Assembly (NCBI GenBank): GCA_938017915.1
Contig: CALIKW010000040.1
Coordinates: forward strand, 1-6,292
Length of the DNA: 6,292 nucleotides
Source of the DNA: an uncultured archaeon
GTDB taxonomy: Archaea; Aenigmatarchaeota; Aenigmatarchaeia; CG10238-14; SCSR01
Direction: 5' to 3'
In this document: positions 1 through 4,623 of the stretch, piece after piece
Numbering within the stretch: position 1 is the first letter of the stretch
Layout of the letters: each line of letters opens with the position of its first letter
Notes under the pieces: model-generated
What the model saw: the letters and a program-made list of their open reading frames with translations, nothing else
Database searches by the model: none
What the model was told of the DNA's origin: nothing
Translations under genes and position numbers: made by a program

Positions 1-15
1 AAAAAATTGATATTT

Positions 16-1260
16 ATGAAAATTGCATTTTTTGTGTGGGAATATTGGCCAAGGTTGGTTGGTGGCTTAGGAACTTATGCCATAGAAATAACAAAAAAGT
101 TTGAAGAACTGGGACATGAAGTTACTGTTTTCACTTTAAACGACGGAAATTTAAAAACTCTAGAAAAATGGAATGGGATAGAAATTCATAGGCCAATGCT
201 GGTAGATTCAAGTGTAGTATTTCCTCTTTTCATAAGAGAAGATTTAAAAAGATGGGGAACTCACCTCAAGTTTTTCTCTGACATATTCTCTTACAATTAT
301 CTTTCTGCCTCCAAATTTATTAACCTCTTAATAAAAAAGAATGGTGAAAAATTTGATATTGTAGCTTTCCATGATTGGCTTTCTGCTTTTGCTGGAGCAA
401 TCATAGAAAAAGAAATGCCTTCCTTGCCCACAGTTTTTCACATTCATTCTATAGAAGAGCAAAGGGCTTTGGGTGGTGGTTCTCAGATAATAAGAGAAAT
501 AGAAAGGGAAGCAGCAAAGGGTGCAGACAGCATAATAACAGTTTCTTATTCCATGAAAGATTTTTTAGTTTCTTTGGGTTATCCTCAAGAAAAAATAAAC
601 GTTTGCTATAATGGATGCGATCCAGAAAAATATGATCCAAAGAAGGTTGATAAAGAAAAGGTTGAAGATCTGAGGAAACTATATAGAATAAAGCCTGAAG
701 AAAAAGTTATATTTTTTATTGGAAGATTAACTGCTGTAAAAGGAGTTTACAACTTGGTTAAGGCTATGCCTTCTGTGCTTGAGGAATTTCCGAATACGAA
801 ACTCATAATTCTGGGAAAAGGCGAACAATACCAAGATTTGATAACCTTAATTCAACAACTTAACATAACAGAAAAAGTTTATGTTAGGTCAGAATGGGTT
901 TCAGAAGAAGAAAGAATTTTGCATTATGCTCTCGCTGATTTATGTGTTTTCCCTTCTTTAAGCGAGCCCTTCGGAATAGTTAGCTTAGAAGCCATGGCTA
1001 TGGAAAAGCCAGTAATAGTTGGAGCTTCTGGAATTTCTGGTTTAAGGGAGCAAGTAATTCCTTCTGGTCCTGAAAGGACTGGCGTACATATAGATGGGAA
1101 TAAAAGCGAAGATATAGCTTGGGGGATAAAGGAGGTTTTAAGAAATTTTGAGGAAGCAAAAAAATGGGGGAAGAACGGAAGAAAAAGGGTTCTAAAGGAG
1201 TTTACATGGGATAAGGCTGCAAAGAGAACGTTAGAGATATATGAAAAGGTTAGCAAATAA
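16..1260 (+). CDS. GT-B fold glycosyltransferase (GT4/GT5, glycogen-synthase-like)
   Basis: This 414-residue protein is a retaining GT-B glycosyltransferase that should move a sugar from a nucleotide-sugar donor to an unknown acceptor in the cytoplasm or at the inner membrane face. The N-terminal half starts with a Rossmann strand and the glycine loop GGLGT (about 16-20), as in starch/glycogen synthases, and has an HDW motif near 119-121. The C-terminal donor-binding domain shows FIGRLTAVKG (about 234-243, with the Arg and Lys that contact the donor phosphates) and EPFGIVSLE (317-325), the E-x7-E motif of the family. Length is normal. I chose ATG at 16 over an in-frame TTG at 7 because the first Rossmann strand begins there (MKIAFFVWEYWP). 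No Shine-Dalgarno is visible. A glycogen synthase, or a GT4 enzyme building glycolipid or surface glycan, are both possible; the substrate cannot be read from sequence. The next gene starts 7 bases after the stop, so they are probably cotranscribed. Confidence 0.9.
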   Translation: MKIAFFVWEYWPRLVGGLGTYAIEITKKFEELGHEVTVFTLNDGNLKTLEKWNGIEIHRPMLVDSSVVFPLFIREDLKRWGTHLKFFSDIFSYNYLSASKFINLLIKKNGEKFDIVAFHDWLSAFAGAIIEKEMPSLPTVFHIHSIEEQRALGGGSQIIREIEREAAKGADSIITVSYSMKDFLVSLGYPQEKINVCYNGCDPEKYDPKKVDKEKVEDLRKLYRIKPEEKVIFFIGRLTAVKGVYNLVKAMPSVLEEFPNTKLIILGKGEQYQDLITLIQQLNITEKVYVRSEWVSEEERILHYALADLCVFPSLSEPFGIVSLEAMAMEKPVIVGASGISGLREQVIPSGPERTGVHIDGNKSEDIAWGIKEVLRNFEEAKKWGKNGRKRVLKEFTWDKAAKRTLEIYEKVSK

Positions 1261-1267
1261 TAATTAG

Positions 1268-2023
1268 ATGGCCAGAATAATAGGCATAATTTCTGGAAAA
1301 GGTGGGGTTGGAAAAACTACTCTAGTTGCAAACTTAGGAGTTGCTCTTTCAAGTTTTGAAAAAAAAGTTACGATAGTAGATTGTAATATAACAACTTCTC
1401 ACTTAGGCTTTTATTTTGATTTTTTATATTATCCAAAAACCCTAAATCAAGTTCTAAGGGAGGAAATAACTTTAGAAGAAGCAACTTATTACCATAATAC
1501 AGGTGTTAAAATAATTCCAGCAGCTTTAAGTGTTGAAGAGCTTATGGGAGTGGATATAAATAAAATTAAAAACTTAGATTTTGGAGATACAGAAATTGTT
1601 TTGCTGGATTCAGCACCTGGCTTAGGAAGAGAAGCAATGGGAGTTTTGAATGCATGCAACGAATTAATTTTTGTAGCAACTCCGTTTATGAATTCTATTT
1701 CTGATGTTATAAAGTGTAATAAAATAGCAAAGTACTTTGGAGTAAAACCTTTGGGAATTGTTTTGAACATGTATAGAAAAGGTTTGAATGAAGTTGATGA
1801 GAATGATGTAGAAGAGCTAACTGAATTGAAAGTTCTAGCAAAAATTCCATTTGATTTAAATGTTCAAAAAAGCTTGATTTACAGGATGCCTACAATTATT
1901 TATAATCCTTATTCTCCTGCAAGTATTGAAATAGAAAGACTAGCTGCGTATTTGATCGGAAAAGAGTATAAGCCTCCTAAAGGAAGACTTTTTTACAGAA
2001 TTCTTAACTTTTTTAAGAAGTAG
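1268..2023 (+). CDS. minD: MinD/ParA-family P-loop ATPase
   Basis: This 251-residue protein belongs to the deviant Walker A (SIMIBI) ATPases, which dimerise on ATP and usually position partners on the membrane or nucleoid. Visible are the deviant Walker A GKGGVGKTT (10-18, with signature Lys11 and Lys16), switch I around DCN (38-40), switch II/Walker B LLDSAPG (112-118) and a base-binding Asn at 167 (LNM). The last 12 or so residues (RLFYRILNFFKK) alternate hydrophobic and basic positions and probably form an amphipathic membrane-targeting helix, as at the MinD C-terminus. Numbering matches E. coli MinD at the start: the position of its switch I Asp40, implicated in hydrolysis, is Asn here. 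No MinC or MinE gene is in the window, and archaeal MinD homologues have diverse roles, so the symbol marks the family rather than a proven division-site function. It starts 7 bases after the glycosyltransferase. Confidence 0.88.
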   Translation: MARIIGIISGKGGVGKTTLVANLGVALSSFEKKVTIVDCNITTSHLGFYFDFLYYPKTLNQVLREEITLEEATYYHNTGVKIIPAALSVEELMGVDINKIKNLDFGDTEIVLLDSAPGLGREAMGVLNACNELIFVATPFMNSISDVIKCNKIAKYFGVKPLGIVLNMYRKGLNEVDENDVEELTELKVLAKIPFDLNVQKSLIYRMPTIIYNPYSPASIEIERLAAYLIGKEYKPPKGRLFYRILNFFKK

Positions 2024-2040
2024 TTACTTCAAATAAATTT

Positions 2041-2730
2041 ATGAGAGTAGCAGCTCTGATTTCTGGTGGCAAGGATTCTCTATATGCTTTATACTTAGCA
2101 AAGGAGAATGAAATAAAATATCTAATTACTGTTTTTCCTAGGAATAAAGAATCTTGGATGTTCCATTTTCCTTGCATAGAGTTAACTAAGCTGCAAGCAA
2201 AGGCCCTAAACATAAAACATATTTTTAAAGAAGTTGGAGGAGAAAAAGATGAAGAAGTAGAAGAACTAAAAACTATTATAAAGAATATTAAAAAGGGGAT
2301 AGATGGTTTAGTAAGTGGGGTTATAAGAAGCAAATATCAGAAGGAAAGAATGGATAAAATATGTAAAGAGCTTGGACTTAAAAATCTAACACCATTGTGG
2401 GGAAAAAACCCTGAAGATGTTGTTGAAGAGGAAATTAAAAACGGGTTTGAAATTATTATAACAGGAGTTTTCTGTGAAGGTTTGGATGAAAATTGGATAG
2501 GAAAAAAGCTTGATTTGAATGTTTTGGAAGAATTAAAGGAATTGAATAAAAAATATGGGATAAATGTTGCAGGGGAAGGTGGAGAATTTGAAACTTTAGT
2601 TTTAGATTGTCCTTTGTTCAAGAAAAAAATAGAGATTTTAGAATCAGAAAAATTTTGGGATAGAAAAACGAATAGTGGTTATTTAATAGTAAAAAGTGCA
2701 AGGCTTATTTCAAAGCAAAACAAAATTTAA
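2041..2730 (+). CDS. dph6: Diphthine-ammonia ligase (Dph6, PP-loop ATPase)
   Basis: Dph6 carries out the last step of diphthamide synthesis: it uses ATP and ammonium to amidate diphthine on the modified histidine of elongation factor 2. The 229-residue protein opens with the N-type ATP pyrophosphatase loop SGGKDS (8-13), which binds and adenylates. It then shows the conserved PLW (118-120) and the family signature GEGGEFETLVLDCP (178-191). The size fits the single-domain archaeal form, without the RidA-like extension found in eukaryotic Dph6. ATG at 2041 is the natural start because the PP-loop strand follows at once. It lies 17 bases after the MinD-like gene, with a T-rich, weak TATA-like stretch around 2009-2019 that might drive it separately. 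Close relatives sharing this PP-loop domain (MJ0570-like) are the main alternative, but the C-terminal signature makes Dph6 likely. Its presence implies that the organism makes diphthamide; Dph2 and Dph5 are not in the window. Confidence 0.9.
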   Translation: MRVAALISGGKDSLYALYLAKENEIKYLITVFPRNKESWMFHFPCIELTKLQAKALNIKHIFKEVGGEKDEEVEELKTIIKNIKKGIDGLVSGVIRSKYQKERMDKICKELGLKNLTPLWGKNPEDVVEEEIKNGFEIIITGVFCEGLDENWIGKKLDLNVLEELKELNKKYGINVAGEGGEFETLVLDCPLFKKKIEILESEKFWDRKTNSGYLIVKSARLISKQNKI

Positions 2731-2733
2731 TTA

Positions 2734-3024
2734 ATGGTTGAGTCACCGATTATAATAATTATTGAAATATTTCTTGGATTAATAGCGGCAAGCATTCAAA
2801 TGCTTCTCTTTTTAATTGGAAAATTGGGTGAACTTTTTATTTCACTTGCTTATTTAGCTGTTGTAAATCCAATAGGTTTTATAATTTCAGTTTTTATAGG
2901 AGCGATATGCCTTTATTTTATTTTAAAATTAATCTTTCGTGAGTCGAAATTTTTGTTCATAGCTTTTGGAGTTTTTATTCTTTTTTTAATATCAATTTTA
3001 ATAATAGCAATTTTAATAGCATAA
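2734..3024 (+). CDS. Small hydrophobic membrane protein, unknown function
   Basis: I do not recognise this 96-residue protein. It is almost entirely hydrophobic, with likely membrane segments at about 5-28, 33-44 (weak), 47-67 and 72-95. They are separated by short polar turns (GKLGE near 29-33, FRESK near 68-72). There is no signal-peptide cleavage site, cysteine cluster or catalytic motif. The start is 3 bases after the dph6 stop, so it is probably the last gene of that transcript. A tRNA-Ser gene begins 20 bases after its stop codon, so the tRNA promoter must lie within or just after its 3' end. Tight coupling to dph6 suggests cotranscription but says nothing about function. Coding is supported by the clean ATG, the uninterrupted frame and the membrane-like residue pattern; AT-rich DNA can also produce hydrophobic frames by chance. 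Confidence 0.7.
   Translation: MVESPIIIIIEIFLGLIAASIQMLLFLIGKLGELFISLAYLAVVNPIGFIISVFIGAICLYFILKLIFRESKFLFIAFGVFILFLISILIIAILIA
3011..3018 (+). promoter_or_regulatory. Possible TATA box of tRNA-Ser
   Basis: TTTTAATA lies 26-33 bases before the mature tRNA 5' end, about where an archaeal TATA box should sit. It falls inside the last codons of the upstream membrane-protein gene. A second AT-rich stretch at 3025-3033 is closer than expected. Everything around is AT-rich, so this is weak. Confidence 0.3.
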
Positions 3025-3043
3025 TTTAATAAAAATAAAATGT

Positions 3044-3162
3044 GCCGGGGTGGCGGAACCAGGTAACGCGGTAGGCTCGAGGAATAAACTAGCAATAGCA
3101 AAGTTTATCCAAGAAACCTACTGGGGCTTTGCCCCTTCTGGGTTCAAATCCCAGCCCCGGCG
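3044..3162 (+). tRNA. tRNA-Ser(CGA), intron-containing
   Basis: A full class II tRNA folds from this stretch. The acceptor stem is GCCGGGG (3044-3050) with CCCCGGC (3155-3161), discriminator G3162. The D stem is GCG (3053-3055) with CGC (3067-3069). The anticodon stem is GTAGG (3071-3075) with CCTAC (3117-3121). The long variable arm is GGGGC-TTT-GCCCC (3123-3135), and the T arm is CTGGG (3138-3142), loop TTCAAAT, CCCAG (3150-3154). Removing a 34-base intron after position 37 gives the seven-base loop CTCGAGA with anticodon CGA (3078-3080), reading UCG. The long variable arm and G73 agree with serine. The mature RNA would be 85 bases, and the 3' CCA is not encoded. A run of five T follows directly. 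Confidence 0.95.
3082..3115 (+). other. tRNA-Ser intron (34 bases, 37/38 position)
   Basis: Archaeal tRNA introns are cut by the splicing endonuclease at a bulge-helix-bulge. Here the outer helix is the anticodon stem, and the bulges are AGG (3080-3082) and AAA (3114-3116), each cut after the second base. The central helix pairs C3076-G3113, T3077-A3112 and G3079-C3110, with a C3078/A3111 mismatch. The inner hairpin is ATAAACT (3084-3090) with AGTTTAT (3102-3108) around an 11-base loop. The motif is therefore near-canonical rather than perfect, and the exact cut sites are inferred from the requirement for a seven-base anticodon loop. Confidence 0.85.
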
Positions 3163-3167
3163 TTTTT
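3163..3167 (+). terminator. T-tract terminator after tRNA-Ser
   Basis: Five T residues begin directly after the discriminator base. Archaeal RNA polymerase stops at short T-runs without needing a hairpin, so this is a plausible end for the tRNA transcript. Confidence 0.5.
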
Positions 3168-3253
3168 ACAAAACTTAAATAAATTTCGAAGTGAGAAAAT
3201 GAACTTAGAAAGAAAAAGCAATTAATAAAATATGACAATTAAAAATTTAAAGC

Positions 3254-3326
3254 ACTTCTCCAAACCACTTAAAAAGTTTTATTAACAATTTCTCCCTCGT
3301 TCTTTCTTATGAAAAAATAGTCCTAA
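3254..3326 (+). repeat. Broken copy of the 3777 gene's promoter and start region
   Basis: This 73-base stretch is an imperfect direct repeat of 3714-3795. Its upstream part matches at 14 of 17 bases (ending ACCACTT). The stretch from TATTAA to ATG matches at 22 of 32 without gaps, and ATG through CCTAA matches at 17 of 18 after one gap. The copy has six A after ATG instead of seven, so translation from 3309 would read ATG AAA AAA TAG and stop after three residues. Beyond 3326 the similarity ends. It looks like a decayed duplicate of a promoter plus the start of a signal-peptide gene. Confidence 0.75.
3280..3285 (+). promoter_or_regulatory. TATA box in the duplicated promoter
   Basis: TATTAA begins 29 bases before the ATG at 3309, exactly the spacing found at the intact copy (3748 to 3777). 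It could still drive a transcript that runs into the membrane-protein gene at 3368, but this is inference. Confidence 0.45.
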
Positions 3327-3340
3327 AAAAATGAAAAAAA

Positions 3341-3351
3341 TAAATTATTAA
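3341..3351 (+). promoter_or_regulatory. TATA-like box before the 3368 gene
   Basis: TAAATTATTAA sits about 17-27 bases before the ATG at 3368, compatible with a leaderless transcript. The surrounding sequence is very AT-rich, so the exact box is uncertain. Confidence 0.45.
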
Positions 3352-3367
3352 TACAAAAGATTTAATT

Positions 3368-3652
3368 ATGACATTACCATTTTGCGGTCTAAGCTGGATT
3401 ATATACATTCCCTTTGCGTGGATTTTTTCCTTTTTTGGTTTAAGTGCAACGCAGAAACTATTTATACTCGTATTTAATCTTATTATGACAGCAACAACAT
3501 GGCTTGTTTGGAAGTATGTTGTACCACTTCTCTATATATTGCCCATAGCGGGCCAGATTTTAATGATTTTACAGCCAATTTTAACAGTTGCCTTTAAATT
3601 TTGGACTATAATTTTAATAATAGTAGGACCTATATTGGTATTCTTATGTTAA
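3368..3652 (+). CDS. Small polytopic membrane protein, unknown function
   Basis: I do not recognise this 94-residue protein. It has about four predicted membrane segments (roughly 8-24, 30-48, 51-69 and 72-93). It has few charged residues (two or three Lys, no Asp or Glu that I can find), which is striking even for a small membrane protein. Aromatic residues, mainly Trp and Phe, are frequent. The start follows a TATA-like stretch at a distance that fits leaderless translation, and there is no Shine-Dalgarno. It resembles the 2734 protein in size and hydrophobicity, but I see no convincing alignment between them. It sits between the broken and intact copies of the duplicated promoter region, as if inserted there or left by a duplication. 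The lack of acidic residues and four-helix layout would suit a membrane subunit or a holin-like protein, but nothing specific can be claimed. Confidence 0.65.
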   Translation: MTLPFCGLSWIIYIPFAWIFSFFGLSATQKLFILVFNLIMTATTWLVWKYVVPLLYILPIAGQILMILQPILTVAFKFWTIILIIVGPILVFLC

Positions 3653-3702
3653 TTTAAACTCTAACAAGAAAATTGTAGTAATGCATAGATTGCGAAAGAA
3701 GT

Positions 3703-3719
3703 AAAAGTTTTAAACTTTT
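3703..3719 (+). repeat. Perfect inverted repeat upstream of the secreted-protein gene
   Basis: AAAAGTTT and AAACTTTT flank a single central T, giving an 8-base perfect inverted repeat about 30 bases before the TATA box at 3748. The position would suit a dimeric regulator. It is made of low-complexity A and T runs, so chance is a real alternative, and the duplicated copy does not preserve it. Confidence 0.35.
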
Positions 3720-3795
3720 CACAACCACTTTAAAGGTTAAGAAGTTATATTAATAATTTTTCTTCTATCTTTTCTCATGAAAAAAATAGCCCTAA
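3714..3795 (+). repeat. Intact copy of the duplicated promoter and start region
   Basis: This is the partner of 3254-3326. Shared elements in order are an ACTT...ACCACTT block, a TATTAA box, a pyrimidine-rich stretch and the ATG followed by poly-A and a CCTAA match. The two copies differ mainly by eight extra bases here between ACCACTT and the TATA box, and by one extra A after ATG that keeps this gene in frame. Confidence 0.75.
3748..3756 (+). promoter_or_regulatory. TATA box of the 3777 gene
   Basis: TATTAATAA starts 29 bases before the ATG. With an archaeal start point some 25 bases downstream of the box, transcription would begin at or next to the ATG, giving a leaderless message. The pyrimidine-rich bases between box and ATG, and the same 29-base spacing in the duplicate copy, strengthen the call. 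Confidence 0.6.
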
Positions 3796-4205
3796 TAGTT
3801 TTGCTTCTTTCAATTCCAATAGTTTCAGCTTTGACAGTAAACATAAAAGAAGGGGAAATAATAAGCATGAATGAACAAGAAATCCTAACAAATTTTGGAA
3901 TGCTTATAGGAACAATAAATTTTAGAATAGGGAATTATAAATGGCCTCCTAGCGAAATCTGGCTTTTACCAGAAAAAATTAATCCATCAGAATTTTCAAA
4001 AGGCTTAACACAAAAAGAAATTTTAGAAATTCCGAAAAACCTAACTTTCAGCACTTGTAGAACTGCAGTTTACTTTAATGAAACTCTTGGGAAATATGGC
4101 TTTAAAATTTACAACACACCAACAACACAACAAATTTTGGAAAACGGAACATTTTGTGGTTTAGCCTACAATGGAAGCTACTGGGTGATTGCAAGGTATG
4201 GCTAG
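3777..4205 (+). CDS. Secreted protein with signal peptide and N-glycosylation sequons
   Basis: I do not recognise the family. The 142-residue product begins with a textbook Sec signal peptide: MKK, a hydrophobic core to about 16, and a likely cut after VSA (16-18). The mature part, about 124 residues, has four N-x-S/T sequons without proline (Asn88, Asn101, Asn123, Asn132), all in its C-terminal half. It also has two cysteines (94 and 127) that could form one disulfide. There is no second membrane segment, so it should be released or held by partners outside the cell. The start is set by the signal peptide and a TATA box 29 bases upstream. Its last 8 bases overlap the next gene, a membrane-anchored protein, which points to translational coupling and possibly a complex of the two. 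The hydrophobic, sequon-rich, small form suggests a surface component; function is unknown. Confidence 0.8.
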   Translation: MKKIALIVLLLSIPIVSALTVNIKEGEIISMNEQEILTNFGMLIGTINFRIGNYKWPPSEIWLLPEKINPSEFSKGLTQKEILEIPKNLTFSTCRTAVYFNETLGKYGFKIYNTPTTQQILENGTFCGLAYNGSYWVIARYG

Positions 4206-4389
4206 TATAAAACTTTTGGCTTTCTTAGTTTTACTTTCTCTTTTTTTTATTTTTCTATTCCTATTTAATCAAAATTTTACAGGATATTTTTCTAAAATTG
4301 CAAGGAAAAATGAAAGTAAATGGTATGTTATTGGAAAAGTAGAAATTTCAAACGGAAAAATTTCTTCAATAACTTATCAAAAAGATTAA
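4198..4389 (+). CDS. Small single-span membrane-anchored protein
   Basis: I do not recognise this 63-residue protein. It has one N-terminal membrane segment (about 4-24) with a single Lys near the start. A short tail follows, with two sequons (NFT at 26-28 and NES at 38-40) and a beta-like end (WYVIGKVEISNGKISSITY), so the tail probably faces outside. The ATG at 4198 overlaps the stop of the preceding secreted-protein gene by 8 bases; an in-frame TTG at 4189 would add only three residues. AGGT directly abuts the ATG, too close for a normal Shine-Dalgarno, so re-initiation after the upstream gene is likely. The overlap and shared sequons argue that the two proteins work together at the cell surface. 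Confidence 0.65.
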   Translation: MASIKLLAFLVLLSLFFIFLFLFNQNFTGYFSKIARKNESKWYVIGKVEISNGKISSITYQKD

Positions 4390-4393
4390 ATAT
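4386..4393 (+). promoter_or_regulatory. TATA-like box of the 4414 gene
   Basis: TTAAATAT starts 28 bases before the ATG at 4414 and overlaps the stop codon region of the previous gene. The distance fits leaderless transcription. No Shine-Dalgarno is present. Confidence 0.45.
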
Positions 4394-4413
4394 TTTTTAA
4401 GTAGCTTAAAAAT

Positions 4414-4623
4414 ATGGAAGTTGATTACAAAAATTTAATTAAAAAAGTTCTTTCCGAGTATCCAGGCCTAACAGCTTCTCAGATCGAAGAAAAAATTTTA
4501 AAAATTATTAAAACACCTTTAATCGAAAAATTTGACCTCATTGAAATGTACTCATTCCTCAATGAGATGGAAAATGAAGGAATTTTGAGAAAAGAAAAAA
4601 ATAAATATTTTTTAAACATCTAA
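4414..4623 (+). CDS. Small winged-helix-like protein, possible DNA-binding regulator
   Basis: This 69-residue protein has the layout of a minimal winged helix: helix one about 5-16 (KNLIKKVLSEYP), the turn GLTASQIEEKI (18-28) typical of helix two, a third helix about 40-54 (FDLIEMYSFLNEMENEG) and a hairpin (ILRKEKNKYFLN) as the wing. The hallmark LNEMENEGILRKE is much like the recognition-helix-to-wing junction of MarR/ArsR-type archaeal regulators. There is no effector or metal-binding domain, so it would be a bare DNA binder or an adaptor. A promoter-like box lies upstream, so it may be transcribed on its own. Its last 12 bases overlap the end of a nitroreductase pseudogene on the opposite strand. 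Targets are unknown, though the palindrome at 3703 is a candidate site. Confidence 0.65.
   Translation: MEVDYKNLIKKVLSEYPGLTASQIEEKILKIIKTPLIEKFDLIEMYSFLNEMENEGILRKEKNKYFLNI
4537..4566 (+). repeat. 8-base inverted repeat inside the winged-helix gene
   Basis: CTCATTGA (4537-4544) and TCAATGAG (4559-4566) are perfect reverse complements with a 14-base spacer. It lies within coding sequence and may be chance, since it comes from similar codons around the third helix. An RNA hairpin is possible. Confidence 0.3.

Noticed and set aside
7..15. TTG start extending the glycosyltransferase by three residues
   Set aside because: ATG at 16 begins exactly at the first Rossmann strand and needs no unusual start codon.
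924..1256. A 110-codon open frame on the minus strand inside the glycosyltransferase gene
   Set aside because: It is entirely antisense to a well-supported gene with family motifs, and its translation shows no recognisable domain.
2013..2621. Two minus-strand open frames of about 100 codons opposite dph6
   Set aside because: Serine- and phenylalanine-rich composition is the reverse image of the Lys/Glu-rich dph6 codons; no motif or promoter supports them.
3138..3162. tRNA-Ser 3' end as an integration (att) site for a mobile element
   Set aside because: No second copy of the GC-rich T-arm and acceptor sequence occurs in the window, and no integrase gene is visible.
3163..3253. Possible C/D box small RNA after the tRNA
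   Set aside because: No convincing C box (RTGATGA) and D box (CTGA) pair was found in the region; it is plain AT-rich spacer.
3331..3351. Mini frame ATG AAA AAA ATA AAT TAT TAA sharing 12 bases with the 3777 start
   Set aside because: Six codons only and mostly poly-A; the match to the signal-peptide start is explained by low complexity.
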